Origin: Bacillota bacterium
GTDB lineage: Bacteria > Bacillota > Clostridia > Tissierellales > Sporanaerobacteraceae
Assembly (NCBI GenBank): GCA_029779375.1
Contig: JAKPAR010000196.1
Span: 1 to 21,216, forward strand
Direction: 5' to 3'
DNA length: 21,216 nucleotides
Shown here: positions 1 through 8,410 of the stretch, piece by piece
Numbering within the stretch: position 1 is the stretch's first letter
Layout of the letters: every line of letters starts with the position of its first letter
The notes under the pieces: model-generated
The model's input: the letters and a program-made list of their open reading frames with translations, nothing else
Told to the model about the DNA's origin: nothing
The model's database searches: none
Made by a program: the position numbers and the translations under genes

Positions 1-1156
1 TTTCATTATCTTTCTCACTATCTCTATTTATCTCATTTATTTTGGTATCTATTTCTTCTAATTTATCCTTCATATTGTACAACATTTTACAATCTTCTAC
101 AACATCATCAAACTCATCATCATCTATATCCCTAAACTTTTCAAGTTTATTCATATCATTAGATAAATTCTTTATATTTTCATCTATTGTTTTTAATTCA
201 TCTCTGCACTCATTGATATTCTTTACTATACCATCCTTTTCCTTTTCCAAAGTAATCAATTTGCTATAATCACTTAAATCTAACCTTTCACATTCCTTTA
301 AAGCTTCTATTTCTCTTTTTAAATTTTCTATTACATTGCTAAGCTTTATAGCCTCTTCATATTTTTCTCTTATTTCTTTAATTTCTATTGCTTCTAATTG
401 CTTTTTAAGCATTTCTCTGTTTTGCTCAAGCCTTATCATTTCTTTATTCATTTCATTGAAACATTTTTTTTCTTCTTCTATCTGCCTTATATACCGTAAA
501 GCCTCTTTTTTTTCATCCATTAAAGCATTTAATTCTTCTACAGTTTTCCCATAAGGTGAAGATTTTCTTTGACTAGCAGTACCTATAGCATCTATTTCTT
601 TATTTAATTTTTCTATTGCATTTTTCACTGAAATATCTTCATCTAAACTGCCACCAATATTTATTAAACTGTCTTTTACTTCTTTAGATAGTCCTTCATC
701 GGTTTTAGAGCCTAGCTGCTTGATACTTACTGTATTGTTATACACAATACTATTAAGACCCAACAGTCTAGAATTAGGACAATGCAATCTCAATACTGGA
801 TCATACTCAAATAAGTCAGTTATATCTTCTCCAGTTTTGTCATCATATATTTTTACGTCATCAAAACCTTTCACAAAATTTCTCTCAATCCTATATATTT
901 CCCCTTTGTATTCAAATTTCAAAACACCACAATACTCATTGTATTTCCAGGGAAAAAATCTTTCATAGTCATCAGTATATATTTTTCTCTTTGAATAGGG
1001 TTTGAAAAATCCAAAAAACATTCCCTCAATAAATTTGTGGATAGTAGTCTTTCCACCTTCATTTTCACCATAAATAATATTTAACCCATCATTTAAAATT
1101 ATTTTTTTATCTTTGAATTTTCCAAAAGATATAAGATTTAACTCATAAATTTTCAT
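1..1156 (-). CDS. SMC/SbcC-like AAA ATPase, YhaN type (partial, runs off left edge)
   Basis: About 385 N-terminal codons are present and open to the window edge; the rest of the protein and its stop lie outside. The first residues (MKIYELNLISFGKF) are typical of RecF/SbcC-like ATPases. Residues 30-37 form a Walker A motif, GENEGGKT. From about residue 165 to the edge the sequence is rich in E, K, L and N without Gly/Pro, as expected of a long coiled coil. The ATG at 1156-1154 overlaps the TGA of the upstream nuclease gene (ATGA overlap), and AAGGTGATG just before it is the ribosome binding site. The overlap implies translational coupling. By family (YhaN of Bacillus, SbcC/Rad50 relatives), it would be the ATPase subunit of a DNA end-processing complex with the neighbouring phosphoesterase. 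The Walker B and signature motifs cannot be seen because they lie at the missing C-terminus. YhaN versus SbcC cannot be settled from this part. Confidence 0.85.
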   Translation of the reverse strand, partial: MKIYELNLISFGKFKDKKIILNDGLNIIYGENEGGKTTIHKFIEGMFFGFFKPYSKRKIYTDDYERFFPWKYNEYCGVLKFEYKGEIYRIERNFVKGFDDVKIYDDKTGEDITDLFEYDPVLRLHCPNSRLLGLNSIVYNNTVSIKQLGSKTDEGLSKEVKDSLINIGGSLDEDISVKNAIEKLNKEIDAIGTASQRKSSPYGKTVEELNALMDEKKEALRYIRQIEEEKKCFNEMNKEMIRLEQNREMLKKQLEAIEIKEIREKYEEAIKLSNVIENLKREIEALKECERLDLSDYSKLITLEKEKDGIVKNINECRDELKTIDENIKNLSNDMNKLEKFRDIDDDEFDDVVEDCKMLYNMKDKLEEIDTKINEINRDSEKDNE

Positions 1157-2253
1157 TTCATCACCTTTTCATCTAAAAGAACTTCTAAACCAGCATAAAG
1201 AGCAGCTTTTACAATTTCATTTTCTAAATCATTTTTTTTCATCTCTTCAATAAACATTCCAATAATATTGTTTTTATTTTGTATAAGCAATTTCCCCAAA
1301 TCATAATCAGGTATTGTGTTGTCGATAATTTCAACATAATAATATTCATTCCTTAACATTTCTTTCAAATCATCCATATCTATATTTATATCCCTATCTC
1401 TAACCCCATTTAAAAAAATTCTATATAAATTGTTTTCTCTCATAAATGCATTGTCAAGATTCATGATTTTACTAAGTATATCTTTTTGAGTCATTGTCTC
1501 ACTTATATTTATTTCTTTAATGATAAAACTTCTCTTTGAAATCGGAAAAAAGCTCATACAAACATTTCCCTTTTCGATAGTACCTTCAACTATTCCATGA
1601 ACACCAGCTTCCCCAAAATCCAAAGGTTCTGGACTTCCACAATAGCTTATATTGTTACTTATAAATTGAGGCTTATGTATATGACCCAATGCAATATAAT
1701 CAAAACCTTTTGATTTAAGCTTATTCTTGTCAATTGGTAAATAAGAAGAAAACTTATTCAAAACATCTCCATGAATTGCTAATATATTTATCTTGCTAGT
1801 ATCCTCTATAAACAAATCTTCAAAAATATCTTTTTTCTCCTCCTTTTTATCCCAACTATATCCCCATATAACAGTATTATATTTCTTAAACTCTATAGAA
1901 GAAATGCCTTTGGATTGGAATATATATACATTTTCCGGCCAATCTATAGTATTATATAAACTATCCTTTCTTAATGGATCGTGATTTCCTGTTGAAATTA
2001 TAATATTTATATCAACTGCTTTCTTTAAAATATCTCTAACTCTTTTTATATCTCCAACATTAAAATATTTCTCTTCATACAAATCTCCCACAATAAATAA
2101 AAAATCAACTTTATTTTCTATAGCCCTATCTATTATTCTCTCAAAGGTTTCCCAAAGTTCTAATCTTCTTTGTCTTCCATATGAACTATCAAAACTAGCA
2201 TTTTCAAATTGAGACCCTAAATGTAAATCTCCTGTATGCATACATTTTATCAT
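1153..2253 (-). CDS. DNA-repair exonuclease, SbcD/YhaO-like calcineurin metallophosphoesterase
   Basis: A 366-residue protein with the full set of metallophosphoesterase motifs: D9-x-H11 (GDLHLG), G56-D57 with E60 (GDLYE), G89-N90-H91-D92, H161 (HGD), and G190-H191-x-H193. These bind two metal ions (Mn in known relatives) that catalyse phosphodiester cleavage in SbcD/Mre11-type nucleases. The frame stays open upstream to 2289, but the ATG at 2253-2251 is preferred. AGGAGTGG lies 8-9 nt before it, and the protein then starts MIKCMHTGDLHLG, as the family usually does. The stop overlaps the start of the SMC-like ATPase gene, so the two form a nuclease/ATPase operon like yhaO-yhaN or sbcD-sbcC. 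Length fits YhaO-like proteins of clostridia. The role in double-strand-break or hairpin processing is inferred from the family. Confidence 0.9.
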   Translation of the reverse strand: MIKCMHTGDLHLGSQFENASFDSSYGRQRRLELWETFERIIDRAIENKVDFLFIVGDLYEEKYFNVGDIKRVRDILKKAVDINIIISTGNHDPLRKDSLYNTIDWPENVYIFQSKGISSIEFKKYNTVIWGYSWDKKEEKKDIFEDLFIEDTSKINILAIHGDVLNKFSSYLPIDKNKLKSKGFDYIALGHIHKPQFISNNISYCGSPEPLDFGEAGVHGIVEGTIEKGNVCMSFFPISKRSFIIKEINISETMTQKDILSKIMNLDNAFMRENNLYRIFLNGVRDRDINIDMDDLKEMLRNEYYYVEIIDNTIPDYDLGKLLIQNKNNIIGMFIEEMKKNDLENEIVKAALYAGLEVLLDEKVMK

Positions 2254-2292
2254 TCTAGTACCACTCCTAAAACTACATAATCTATACATAAA

Positions 2293-2323
2293 AGTATAAC
2301 ATAAAGTAATACTATGAAGTCAA
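2293..2323 (-). promoter_or_regulatory. Possible sigma-A promoter of the nuclease/ATPase operon
   Basis: Read on the minus strand, TTGACT (2323-2318) is followed after 19 bp by TATACT (2298-2293), about 40 nt ahead of the nuclease start. Spacing is 1-2 bp longer than ideal, so this is a moderate call. Confidence 0.4.
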
Positions 2324-2378
2324 CAAACACTGATTTTTTGATATTTTTTAAGTTATTTTAATGTTTACTCAAATTTGT

Positions 2379-2406
2379 ATACATTTCTCGAAATTTATTC
2401 TATAAT
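2379..2406 (+). promoter_or_regulatory. Possible promoter of the chemoreceptor gene
   Basis: A perfect TATAAT at 2401-2406 lies 40 nt before the start codon. The best -35 at standard distance is TATACA (2379-2384, 16 bp spacer, 4 of 6 matches). No sigma-D flagellar-type promoter is visible. Confidence 0.4.
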
Positions 2407-2446
2407 ATAAATAGTCATAATTTTTGTACATTAAGGAGGCCAAAGC

Positions 2447-4537
2447 ATGAGGAACAAAAAACTTAAGCTAAAAAAACAATCATTTAAGCCAAAAGAAGAC
2501 GACCTTAACGAAAAAAGTAAAAATAAAAAATTTAATTTTGCTTTAAATAGTATCCAGACTAAAATAACTCTTGCTCTAGTAGCACTGATCATAATTATCT
2601 GCGTCGTTCAAGGTATTATTTCTTACAATAATGCAAAAAATTCATTGATAAAAACCACAGAAGACACTCTACCTAAAATAGCAGAAGATGCTGCAAATTT
2701 AATAGATACTAGATTAAATGCACAAATTTCTTTTCTGGAAACAGTTGGAAAACTAGAACAACTAGCTAATAAGGATATCCCTTGGGAAGAAAAGACAGCA
2801 CTTCTAAAAAAAGAAGCAGAACGTTTAGGATACATAGATATAGGAATAGCAGATCCTATTGGACATTTAAAACTCATCAGCGGAAAAGAGTATAATGTAT
2901 GGGAAGAAGAATATTACAAAGAAGCTAGAAAAGGCAATAGCTATATAACAGAACCTTTCATAGATAAAAACACAAATACACAACAAATAGCTATAGCAGT
3001 ACCTTTAAAATCTAACAATGTAACAACAGGAGTCATAATTGCCTTTGGCAAAGCGGAAATATTCAATGAAATAACCTCTAACATTACCTTTGCCAAAACT
3101 GGATATGCTTTCATCCTCAATAAAGATGGTTCAATCATAGCCCATCCAAATAGCAAGTATGTAGAAACTGAAGAACTTGATCTAAAAACTATTGAAAAAG
3201 ATAAAAACTTAATAGGCTTAAAAAATTTAATGGAAAAAATGGTTGCTGGAAAATCAGGAATATATAAATATGAATTTCAAAATACGGCTAAATACGCTGC
3301 ATTTTATCCAGTGAAAACTACTGGATGGTCAGTAGCAGTTACAGCTCCCGAAAATGAAGTATTGGGAAGTTTAAATAGCTTAAGAATAAAAACATTCATC
3401 ACAACTTTAATATCTTTAATTCTGGGAATAATCTTTTCATTTTTAATCACTGGATTTGTAGCAAAACCAATTACAGCTATAACAAATACTGCAAACGATG
3501 TGGCTAATTTAAATCTAAAAATTAATATGTCAGAAAAATATTTAAAAAGAAAAGATGAAATTGGCACATTAAGTATTTCATTTCAAACAATAATTGAAAA
3601 TTTAAGAAAGTTTACAAAAGAAATAAATGAATCATCTGAACAAGTTGCAGCTGCAGCAGAAGAACTAACTGCTACAACAGAACAATCTGCATTAGTTTCA
3701 GAAAGTATAGCAGACTCATCTTACAACATTGCAGAAAGTTCTGACCATCAATTACAAGAAGTAGTAAGCGTTGTAGAGTCTATTGAAAAAGTATCTAATC
3801 AAATTGATGAAGTTGTAGGACATGCTAGAGAAATTTCAGATTTAAGCAAAAATATTTCTCAAAATAGTGACGTGGGTAAAAATAAAATTCAAGAAGTTAT
3901 ATATAAAATGGACGAAATAGACAAAAGTACAATTGAAGTCCAAAATTCATTATTTGAAATAACTCGTAGTTCTAACAAAATGAATGATATAATAAAAGTA
4001 ATTCAAGATATAGCTGAACAGACAAATTTACTTGCTTTAAATGCAGCTATTGAAGCTGCAAGGGCTGGTGAATACGGGAGAGGCTTCTCTGTTGTTGCAG
4101 ATGAAATAAGAAAATTAGCCGAAGAAACAAGAAAATCTACTGAAGCAGTTAACAATATTATAAATGAAAATAAAAATACCATTGACAAAACAAATGTATC
4201 TATGAATTCTAATAACAAAAATGTGAAAAATGGCAAAATAAGCGTTGAAGAAGCTAAAGAAACCTTTAATCAAATTTTAGACCTCATAGATGAAATAAAT
4301 ATAAAAATAAAAGAAACTGTTGAAGCTATAGACAATGTAGCTAACGAAAATATAAATCTAAAATCAAAAGCAAGTTCAATAGAAGAAATGAGTAAGGAAG
4401 TATCTAGCCAAATACAAAATATTTCTGCCGCCACAGAAGAACAAACAGCTTCTATGGAAGAAATAGCATCATCAAGCCATAGTTTATCTAAATTATCTGA
4501 AGAACTACAATCTTTAGTAATGAGTATCAAATATTAA
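2447..4537 (+). CDS. Methyl-accepting chemotaxis protein with dCache-type sensor
   Basis: A 696-residue transmembrane chemoreceptor. Residues 1-40 are a Lys-rich cytoplasmic tail and 41-59 a first membrane helix. Residues 60-312 form an extracellular double-Cache-like sensor; [20 protein letters not shown] (155-174) and [16 protein letters not shown] (219-234) are typical Cache segments. Residues 314-338 are a second membrane helix, about 339-392 a HAMP domain, and 393-690 the long signalling coiled coil. The conserved kinase-control tip is at about 524-560 ([19 protein letters not shown]...[19 protein letters not shown]). It would bind a small ligand outside the cell and control CheA through CheW. 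No CheR-binding pentapeptide ends the protein; it ends MSIKY. AAGGAGG at 2433-2439 sets the ATG. It is a stand-alone unit ended by a strong hairpin shared with the convergent IIA gene. The ligand cannot be read from the sequence. Confidence 0.95.
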   Translation: MRNKKLKLKKQSFKPKEDDLNEKSKNKKFNFALNSIQTKITLALVALIIIICVVQGIISYNNAKNSLIKTTEDTLPKIAEDAANLIDTRLNAQISFLETVGKLEQLANKDIPWEEKTALLKKEAERLGYIDIGIADPIGHLKLISGKEYNVWEEEYYKEARKGNSYITEPFIDKNTNTQQIAIAVPLKSNNVTTGVIIAFGKAEIFNEITSNITFAKTGYAFILNKDGSIIAHPNSKYVETEELDLKTIEKDKNLIGLKNLMEKMVAGKSGIYKYEFQNTAKYAAFYPVKTTGWSVAVTAPENEVLGSLNSLRIKTFITTLISLILGIIFSFLITGFVAKPITAITNTANDVANLNLKINMSEKYLKRKDEIGTLSISFQTIIENLRKFTKEINESSEQVAAAAEELTATTEQSALVSESIADSSYNIAESSDHQLQEVVSVVESIEKVSNQIDEVVGHAREISDLSKNISQNSDVGKNKIQEVIYKMDEIDKSTIEVQNSLFEITRSSNKMNDIIKVIQDIAEQTNLLALNAAIEAARAGEYGRGFSVVADEIRKLAEETRKSTEAVNNIINENKNTIDKTNVSMNSNNKNVKNGKISVEEAKETFNQILDLIDEINIKIKETVEAIDNVANENINLKSKASSIEEMSKEVSSQIQNISAATEEQTASMEEIASSSHSLSKLSEELQSLVMSIKY

Positions 4538-4577
4538 ATATTAAAAGCCCACCTAGGTGGGCTTTTAATATTTAATA
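4532..4577. terminator. Bidirectional terminator between chemoreceptor and PTS IIA; 46-bp perfect palindrome
   Basis: The palindrome centres on CCTAGG (4552-4557), with a GC core GCCCACC/GGTGGGC flanked by AAAA/TTTT. It therefore works as a Rho-independent terminator in both directions. The stop codons of both convergent genes lie inside it. Beyond the perfect part, homology of the two arms continues into the coding ends of both genes, interrupted by one mismatch and an extra 7-nt ATATTAA copy on the left arm. Confidence 0.9.
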
Positions 4578-5044
4578 CTCATTATGATATCCTTTGAAGT
4601 CTCAACTCTTCCACTATTCTTAACCAGATCTTTAACCATATCCATATTGGTTATGACTACCGGTGTTATAGGAGATTTTTTCATAGACTTTATAAAATCT
4701 ATATCAAACTCCATCAATAGATCTCCTTTTTTTACTTTGGCATTTTCGCTAGTAATTCTTTTAAAGCCTTCACCTTTCAATTCTACCGTATCTAAACCAA
4801 TATGAATCAATATTTCTAAACCCTCGCAAGTTCTAATGCCAATAGCATGATTAGTTGGAAACAAACTCACTATTTCTCCATCAACAGGTGAAAATACCAA
4901 CCCATCGCTAGGTTCTATAGCTACACCATCTCCAATCATTTTTTCAGAAAAAACAGCGTCTGGTACATCTTCTATACTTATTATCTCACCACTTACAGGA
5001 GCACCTATTTCAATTATTTTATCTTTCTTTAAAAAATTAAACAT
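4565..5044 (-). CDS. PTS glucose-family EIIA protein (copy 1, distal gene of the MurNAc operon)
   Basis: A 159-residue single-domain IIA of the Glc family (Crr/PtsA type). The phospho-accepting His is H81 in HIGLDTVELKGEGF; the partner His is H66 in TNHAIGI. The domain passes phosphate from HPr to a IIB domain on a membrane permease. AAAGGGTGG upstream of the ATG is the ribosome binding site. The gene starts 17 nt after the RpiR/MurR regulator stop and is the last gene of the murQ-murP-mupG-murR transcription unit. Since the operon permease (7044-8390) has no IIA, this protein is a natural phosphate donor for it; that link is inferred. It aligns almost end to end without gaps with copy 2 at 9464-9952. 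Its C-terminus (MSIKY) is encoded in the inverted repeat shared with the chemoreceptor. Confidence 0.92.
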   Translation of the reverse strand: MFNFLKKDKIIEIGAPVSGEIISIEDVPDAVFSEKMIGDGVAIEPSDGLVFSPVDGEIVSLFPTNHAIGIRTCEGLEILIHIGLDTVELKGEGFKRITSENAKVKKGDLLMEFDIDFIKSMKKSPITPVVITNMDMVKDLVKNSGRVETSKDIIMSIKY

Positions 5045-5061
5045 TTATATCCACCCTTTGC

Positions 5062-5916
5062 TTATTTTTCAATTTTAAACTCTTCTACAATTTCTTTTGT
5101 ACCTTTTAAATGGTCAGACACAACTTTAAAATTTTTCCTTGCTAATCCAACAAAGAGAATGTCTACTACTGTAAGCTGTGCTATTCTAGATGCAATAGCT
5201 CCTACTCTCAAATTTTGTTCTATACCACCAACATACAATTTTATATCAGATACATTACTAACTGGATTGTCTCCATACTTAGTTATAGAAATAGTTGTAG
5301 CACCTTTCATATTAGCCATATCCATAGCTTTAAATATCTCCAATGTTTTTCCACTATGAGAAATACCTACAGCAACATCATCTTTTTGAATGTTTACAGA
5401 AGTTGATAACTGTGTATGACTGTCTAAATACATAAAAGCATTTCTGTTTATCCTCATAAGTTTATATTGAAAATCCATAGCAACCAATCCTGAAGCACCT
5501 ATTCCATATAAATAAATATTATTTGCCTTGTCTAGTGCATTTATGGCTTTTTCAACTTCATAGCTATCCAATAGTTCCAAAGTATTTTCTATAGACTTAA
5601 TATTCCCAGAAGATATTTTGTTTATAACAGCTTGAATACTATCATCTACAGATACATCTTCATAGACAATATCTTTATTTTTTTCAGAATCCGCTACATC
5701 CTTTGCAAGTTCAATCTTAAATTCCTTAAATCCATCAAAACCCATTTTTCTGCAAAATCTCACTATACTTGACGAACTTGTATTGCATGAATTAGCCAAC
5801 TCATGTATAGACATATTATAAACCTCGTGGGAATTATCTAAAATACAGTTTGCAATTTTTTGTTCTGAATTAGTAAGTTGGTCTTTCATTTCATTGATTT
5901 TCAAAACTACGCTCAT
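5062..5916 (-). CDS. murR: RpiR-family transcriptional regulator (MurR-like)
   Basis: A 284-residue RpiR-type regulator. Residues 1-77 form the helix-turn-helix domain; HELANSCNTSSSSIVRFCRK is the recognition region. Residues about 125-260 form an SIS phosphosugar-binding domain (LYGIGASGLVAMDFQYKLMR). Such proteins bind a phosphosugar and change operator binding. In MurR of Enterobacteria the ligand is MurNAc-6P. Its place directly behind mupG (1 nt gap) and downstream of murQ and murP makes a MurNAc-6P sensor the best reading, so the symbol rests on context. GGAGG inside the end of mupG is the ribosome binding site. Candidate operators are the two TGAAAT-N3-(A/G)TTTC(A/G) sites at 9373-9419. 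Repressor versus activator cannot be decided from sequence. Confidence 0.85.
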   Translation of the reverse strand: MSVVLKINEMKDQLTNSEQKIANCILDNSHEVYNMSIHELANSCNTSSSSIVRFCRKMGFDGFKEFKIELAKDVADSEKNKDIVYEDVSVDDSIQAVINKISSGNIKSIENTLELLDSYEVEKAINALDKANNIYLYGIGASGLVAMDFQYKLMRINRNAFMYLDSHTQLSTSVNIQKDDVAVGISHSGKTLEIFKAMDMANMKGATTISITKYGDNPVSNVSDIKLYVGGIEQNLRVGAIASRIAQLTVVDILFVGLARKNFKVVSDHLKGTKEIVEEFKIEK

Positions 5917-5917
5917 A

Positions 5918-6964
5918 TCAATCCTCCACCATATAAAAGCTAAACTTTTCCCCTGGTTTTAACATTTCAATCAATATATTGCCTTCACTAGCATCCCCTA
6001 CTACATTTACCCTATCATCAATATCAAAATCTTTTTTCAATATTTGCAATTCGCCTTCATATCTTTTATATTTTTCATTATCTATTGTAACAAAATACTT
6101 CTTTCTTGGCAAAATATTGTTGTTAGGTATTATTTTTCCTGATTTTATGAGCCTAGATTCTTGGGACCTTACAACAAACTCTCCTGGATCCATACGATTT
6201 GTATGTGTACTGTTTAATATTTCTAATTCAGTCTTTGATAAATCCTTGCTAAATCTTATTGGGATAACAGTTTCATCATCTTTAATACAATTTAGACTTT
6301 TCATCTCATCTTCTGAAGCCATTGCATCTCCTATAACAATAAAATCAATACCTAATCTCTGTAAATGTTGAGCAGATACTAAAGGTTTCGCATTTCTATG
6401 CATTTCTAGTGTTGGAAGTCCTTCGTATACAGGACCTCTTCTTTTATATTGAGAAGGTATAAAAGCCATAGTCTTTATACCATATTGTTTAAAAATACTA
6501 TTTTTTTCAATTAATAAGTCTTCAGATATTCCTGTATCTTTTCTAGGATAAAAATTATGACATGCATTTATTTTATCTATTCTTCCACCATAACTTATAA
6601 ATTTCTCTATATCTTGCTTCACAAAAGTAGTAGCGTTTACAGTTATACCAAAACTATAATTTTGAGTCATTTGAGCTATCTCTTCTAATGTAAATCCATA
6701 ATCTAATCTTAAATAATCTATATTGTATTTTTTTATATCTAAACTATCAAAATAATTTTTTGAAATATCAACCATAGTTAAAAATCCCAATTTAGAAGCA
6801 TGCTCCAAAATCTTTTCAAAATCTTTTTTAAAGCTTTCATTTGTTTCAGGGATATGAGCCGAAGTAAATATAGTATTTAAACCTAAGCTATAAGCCCTAT
6901 TCATGTATTCAATTATTTCTTCTATGTTATTTTCCATTCCAGCATAAACAGATATTCCAAACAA
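5918..6964 (-). CDS. mupG: MupG-like 6-phospho-N-acetylmuramidase (DUF871 / GH170 family)
   Basis: A 348-residue DUF871/COG3589 protein. It begins MFGISVYAGMENN and has a TIM-barrel-like N-terminal two thirds and a small C-terminal beta domain, the usual family length and layout. Conserved-looking segments include LRLDYGFTLEEI, NACHNFYPRKDTG and FIVIGDAMAS. In Staphylococcus aureus MupG hydrolyses MurNAc-6P-GlcNAc in the cytoplasm to MurNAc-6P and GlcNAc. I infer the same here from neighbours murP and murQ. The start codon is TTG at 6964-6962: GAGGTGAT lies at the right distance, whereas the nearby ATG at 6969 is out of frame. The gene lies 79 nt after murP, separated by a 36-bp palindrome, and 1 nt before the regulator. 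I did not assign catalytic residues. Confidence 0.87.
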   Translation of the reverse strand: MFGISVYAGMENNIEEIIEYMNRAYSLGLNTIFTSAHIPETNESFKKDFEKILEHASKLGFLTMVDISKNYFDSLDIKKYNIDYLRLDYGFTLEEIAQMTQNYSFGITVNATTFVKQDIEKFISYGGRIDKINACHNFYPRKDTGISEDLLIEKNSIFKQYGIKTMAFIPSQYKRRGPVYEGLPTLEMHRNAKPLVSAQHLQRLGIDFIVIGDAMASEDEMKSLNCIKDDETVIPIRFSKDLSKTELEILNSTHTNRMDPGEFVVRSQESRLIKSGKIIPNNNILPRKKYFVTIDNEKYKRYEGELQILKKDFDIDDRVNVVGDASEGNILIEMLKPGEKFSFYMVED

Positions 6965-6982
6965 AACATCACCTCATTTAAG

Positions 6983-7018
6983 ATAACATAAGGTGCTGAA
7001 TTCAGCACCTTATGTTAT
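6983..7018. promoter_or_regulatory. 36-bp perfect palindrome between murP and mupG
   Basis: Each 18-nt arm reads ATAACATAAGGTGCTGAA on the plus strand, centred on GAATTC (6998-7003). In the minus-strand mRNA it would form a very stable hairpin 25 nt after the murP stop and about 12 nt before the mupG ribosome binding site. No U-tract follows on the minus strand (TTAAATGAGG), so it is not a classical terminator for this operon. It could stabilise the upstream murQ-murP mRNA, mark a processing site, lower expression of mupG-murR-IIA, or be a protein-binding site. Confidence 0.75.
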
Positions 7019-7043
7019 AATTTTGCAAATAATTAAAATCTTA

Positions 7044-8390
7044 CTACTCAACAGGATCTTTAAATCCTAACAACATTGTTGCAATAAATCCACCAATATA
7101 AGCACCTAAAATTCCCAATAGATAATGTCCAACATGACCTGGTTCAATTAGTATTGCTAGTGGTATCCCAGAAATACCCATATTCACAGCTCCTACTTTT
7201 AAAGTGGCTACTATTGCTCCACCTACTGCTCCACCAATACAAGCACCTAAAAATGGTTTCCCAAGTGGCAATGTAACACCATAAATCAATGGTTCTCCTA
7301 CTCCAAGTATCCCTACTGGAAGAGCATTAGCAACAGTTTTCTTTAATCTTTCATTTTTAGTCTTTACAAGCACTGCAATACTTGCTCCTACTTGGCCTGC
7401 TCCTGCCATAGCTAAAATTGGAAGCAATGTAGTGACTCCAGTTCTTTGAAGTAAATCTGCATGTATTGGAGTTAATCCTTGATGTAATCCTGTCATTACC
7501 AATGGCAAGAAAGTCCCACCTAATATAGCTCCAGTTAATGCTCCACCCTTATCAATTGCTCCTGTCACAGCAGCACCTATACCATCAGAAATAAGTCCAC
7601 CTAGTGGTTGCAACACAAGTACTGAAGCAAATCCTGAAATCAATATGGTCAAAAGTGGAGTCAAAACCAATTCAACGGATTCTGGCATTGCTTTTCTTAT
7701 TTTCTTCTCAATAAATGATGCAAACCATACTACCAACAATACTGCAAATATTCCACCACGCCCTGGTATAAGTGCTTTGCCAAACAACTCTACATCAGCT
7801 AATCCAGGTGATATAGTTATACCTGCCATCAATCCACCAATTGCTGGTGAACCTCCAAATACCTTTGCTGCATTCATACCTACCATTATTGCCATGTAAC
7901 CAAAAACTGCTCCTGAAAACACTCCCAATAGTCCAGTTATAGTTGGATTTATTCCTGCAGTCTTTAGTATATTATTAATCCCCATTATAAGTCCTGAACC
8001 AATAAATGCTGGAATCAAAGGTATAAAAATATTTGAAATCTTTTTCAAAAAGTCACTTCCTGGAGCCTTGTATTGTTCTTTTACTTGGGCTTTAACGGCT
8101 TCAGCATTTCCAAATTGCTCTGCATCAACTACTTTTATATTTGTTGTATCTTTGATATGATCTGAAACTTTTGCTGCAGTCCCTGGCCCTACAACAACTT
8201 GAATTTGATTTCCTGATTCTACTACGCCCATAACTCCTTCTACTTTTTGCAATTTCCCCTTGTCTAATTTAGACATATCTTTTAAAGTAATTCTTAATCT
8301 AGTCATGCAATTTTCAAAGCCTAAAATGTTTTCCTCGCCACCAATATTGTCAAGGATACCCTTGGCCATGTTGCCAATTTTTTCACTCAT
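7044..8390 (-). CDS. murP: PTS IIBC permease for N-acetylmuramic acid (MurP-like)
   Basis: A 448-residue fused IIB-IIC permease of the glucose/sucrose superfamily. The IIB domain (about 1-85) carries the phospho-Cys C28 in [10 protein letters not shown]. A linker follows, then a hydrophobic IIC domain (about 115-440) with many membrane helices and the family segments [20 protein letters not shown] and [21 protein letters not shown]. There is no IIA domain. Size and order match MurP. It would import and 6-phosphorylate MurNAc or MurNAc-GlcNAc. Specificity is inferred mainly from murQ 20 nt upstream and mupG downstream; sucrose- or trehalose-type permeases look similar. AAGGGGGC precedes the ATG. 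Phosphate must come from a separate IIA such as the two encoded at either side of this operon. Confidence 0.88.
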   Translation of the reverse strand: [448 protein letters not shown]

Positions 8391-8410
8391 TTTGCAGCCC
8401 CCTTTTTATT

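Noticed and set aside
1..1140. Several Ser/Phe-rich plus-strand frames at the left edge
   Set aside because: They are complements of the coiled-coil region of the minus-strand ATPase, which is open over the whole 1156 nt with a Walker A motif.
5979..6371. 130-codon plus-strand frame opposite mupG
   Set aside because: Serine- and phenylalanine-rich shadow of the minus-strand gene; no ribosome binding site or family features.
6983..7018. Rho-independent terminator or transposon end at the murP-mupG palindrome
   Set aside because: There is no T-tract on the sense strand, and no transposase, target duplication or second copy was seen in the window.
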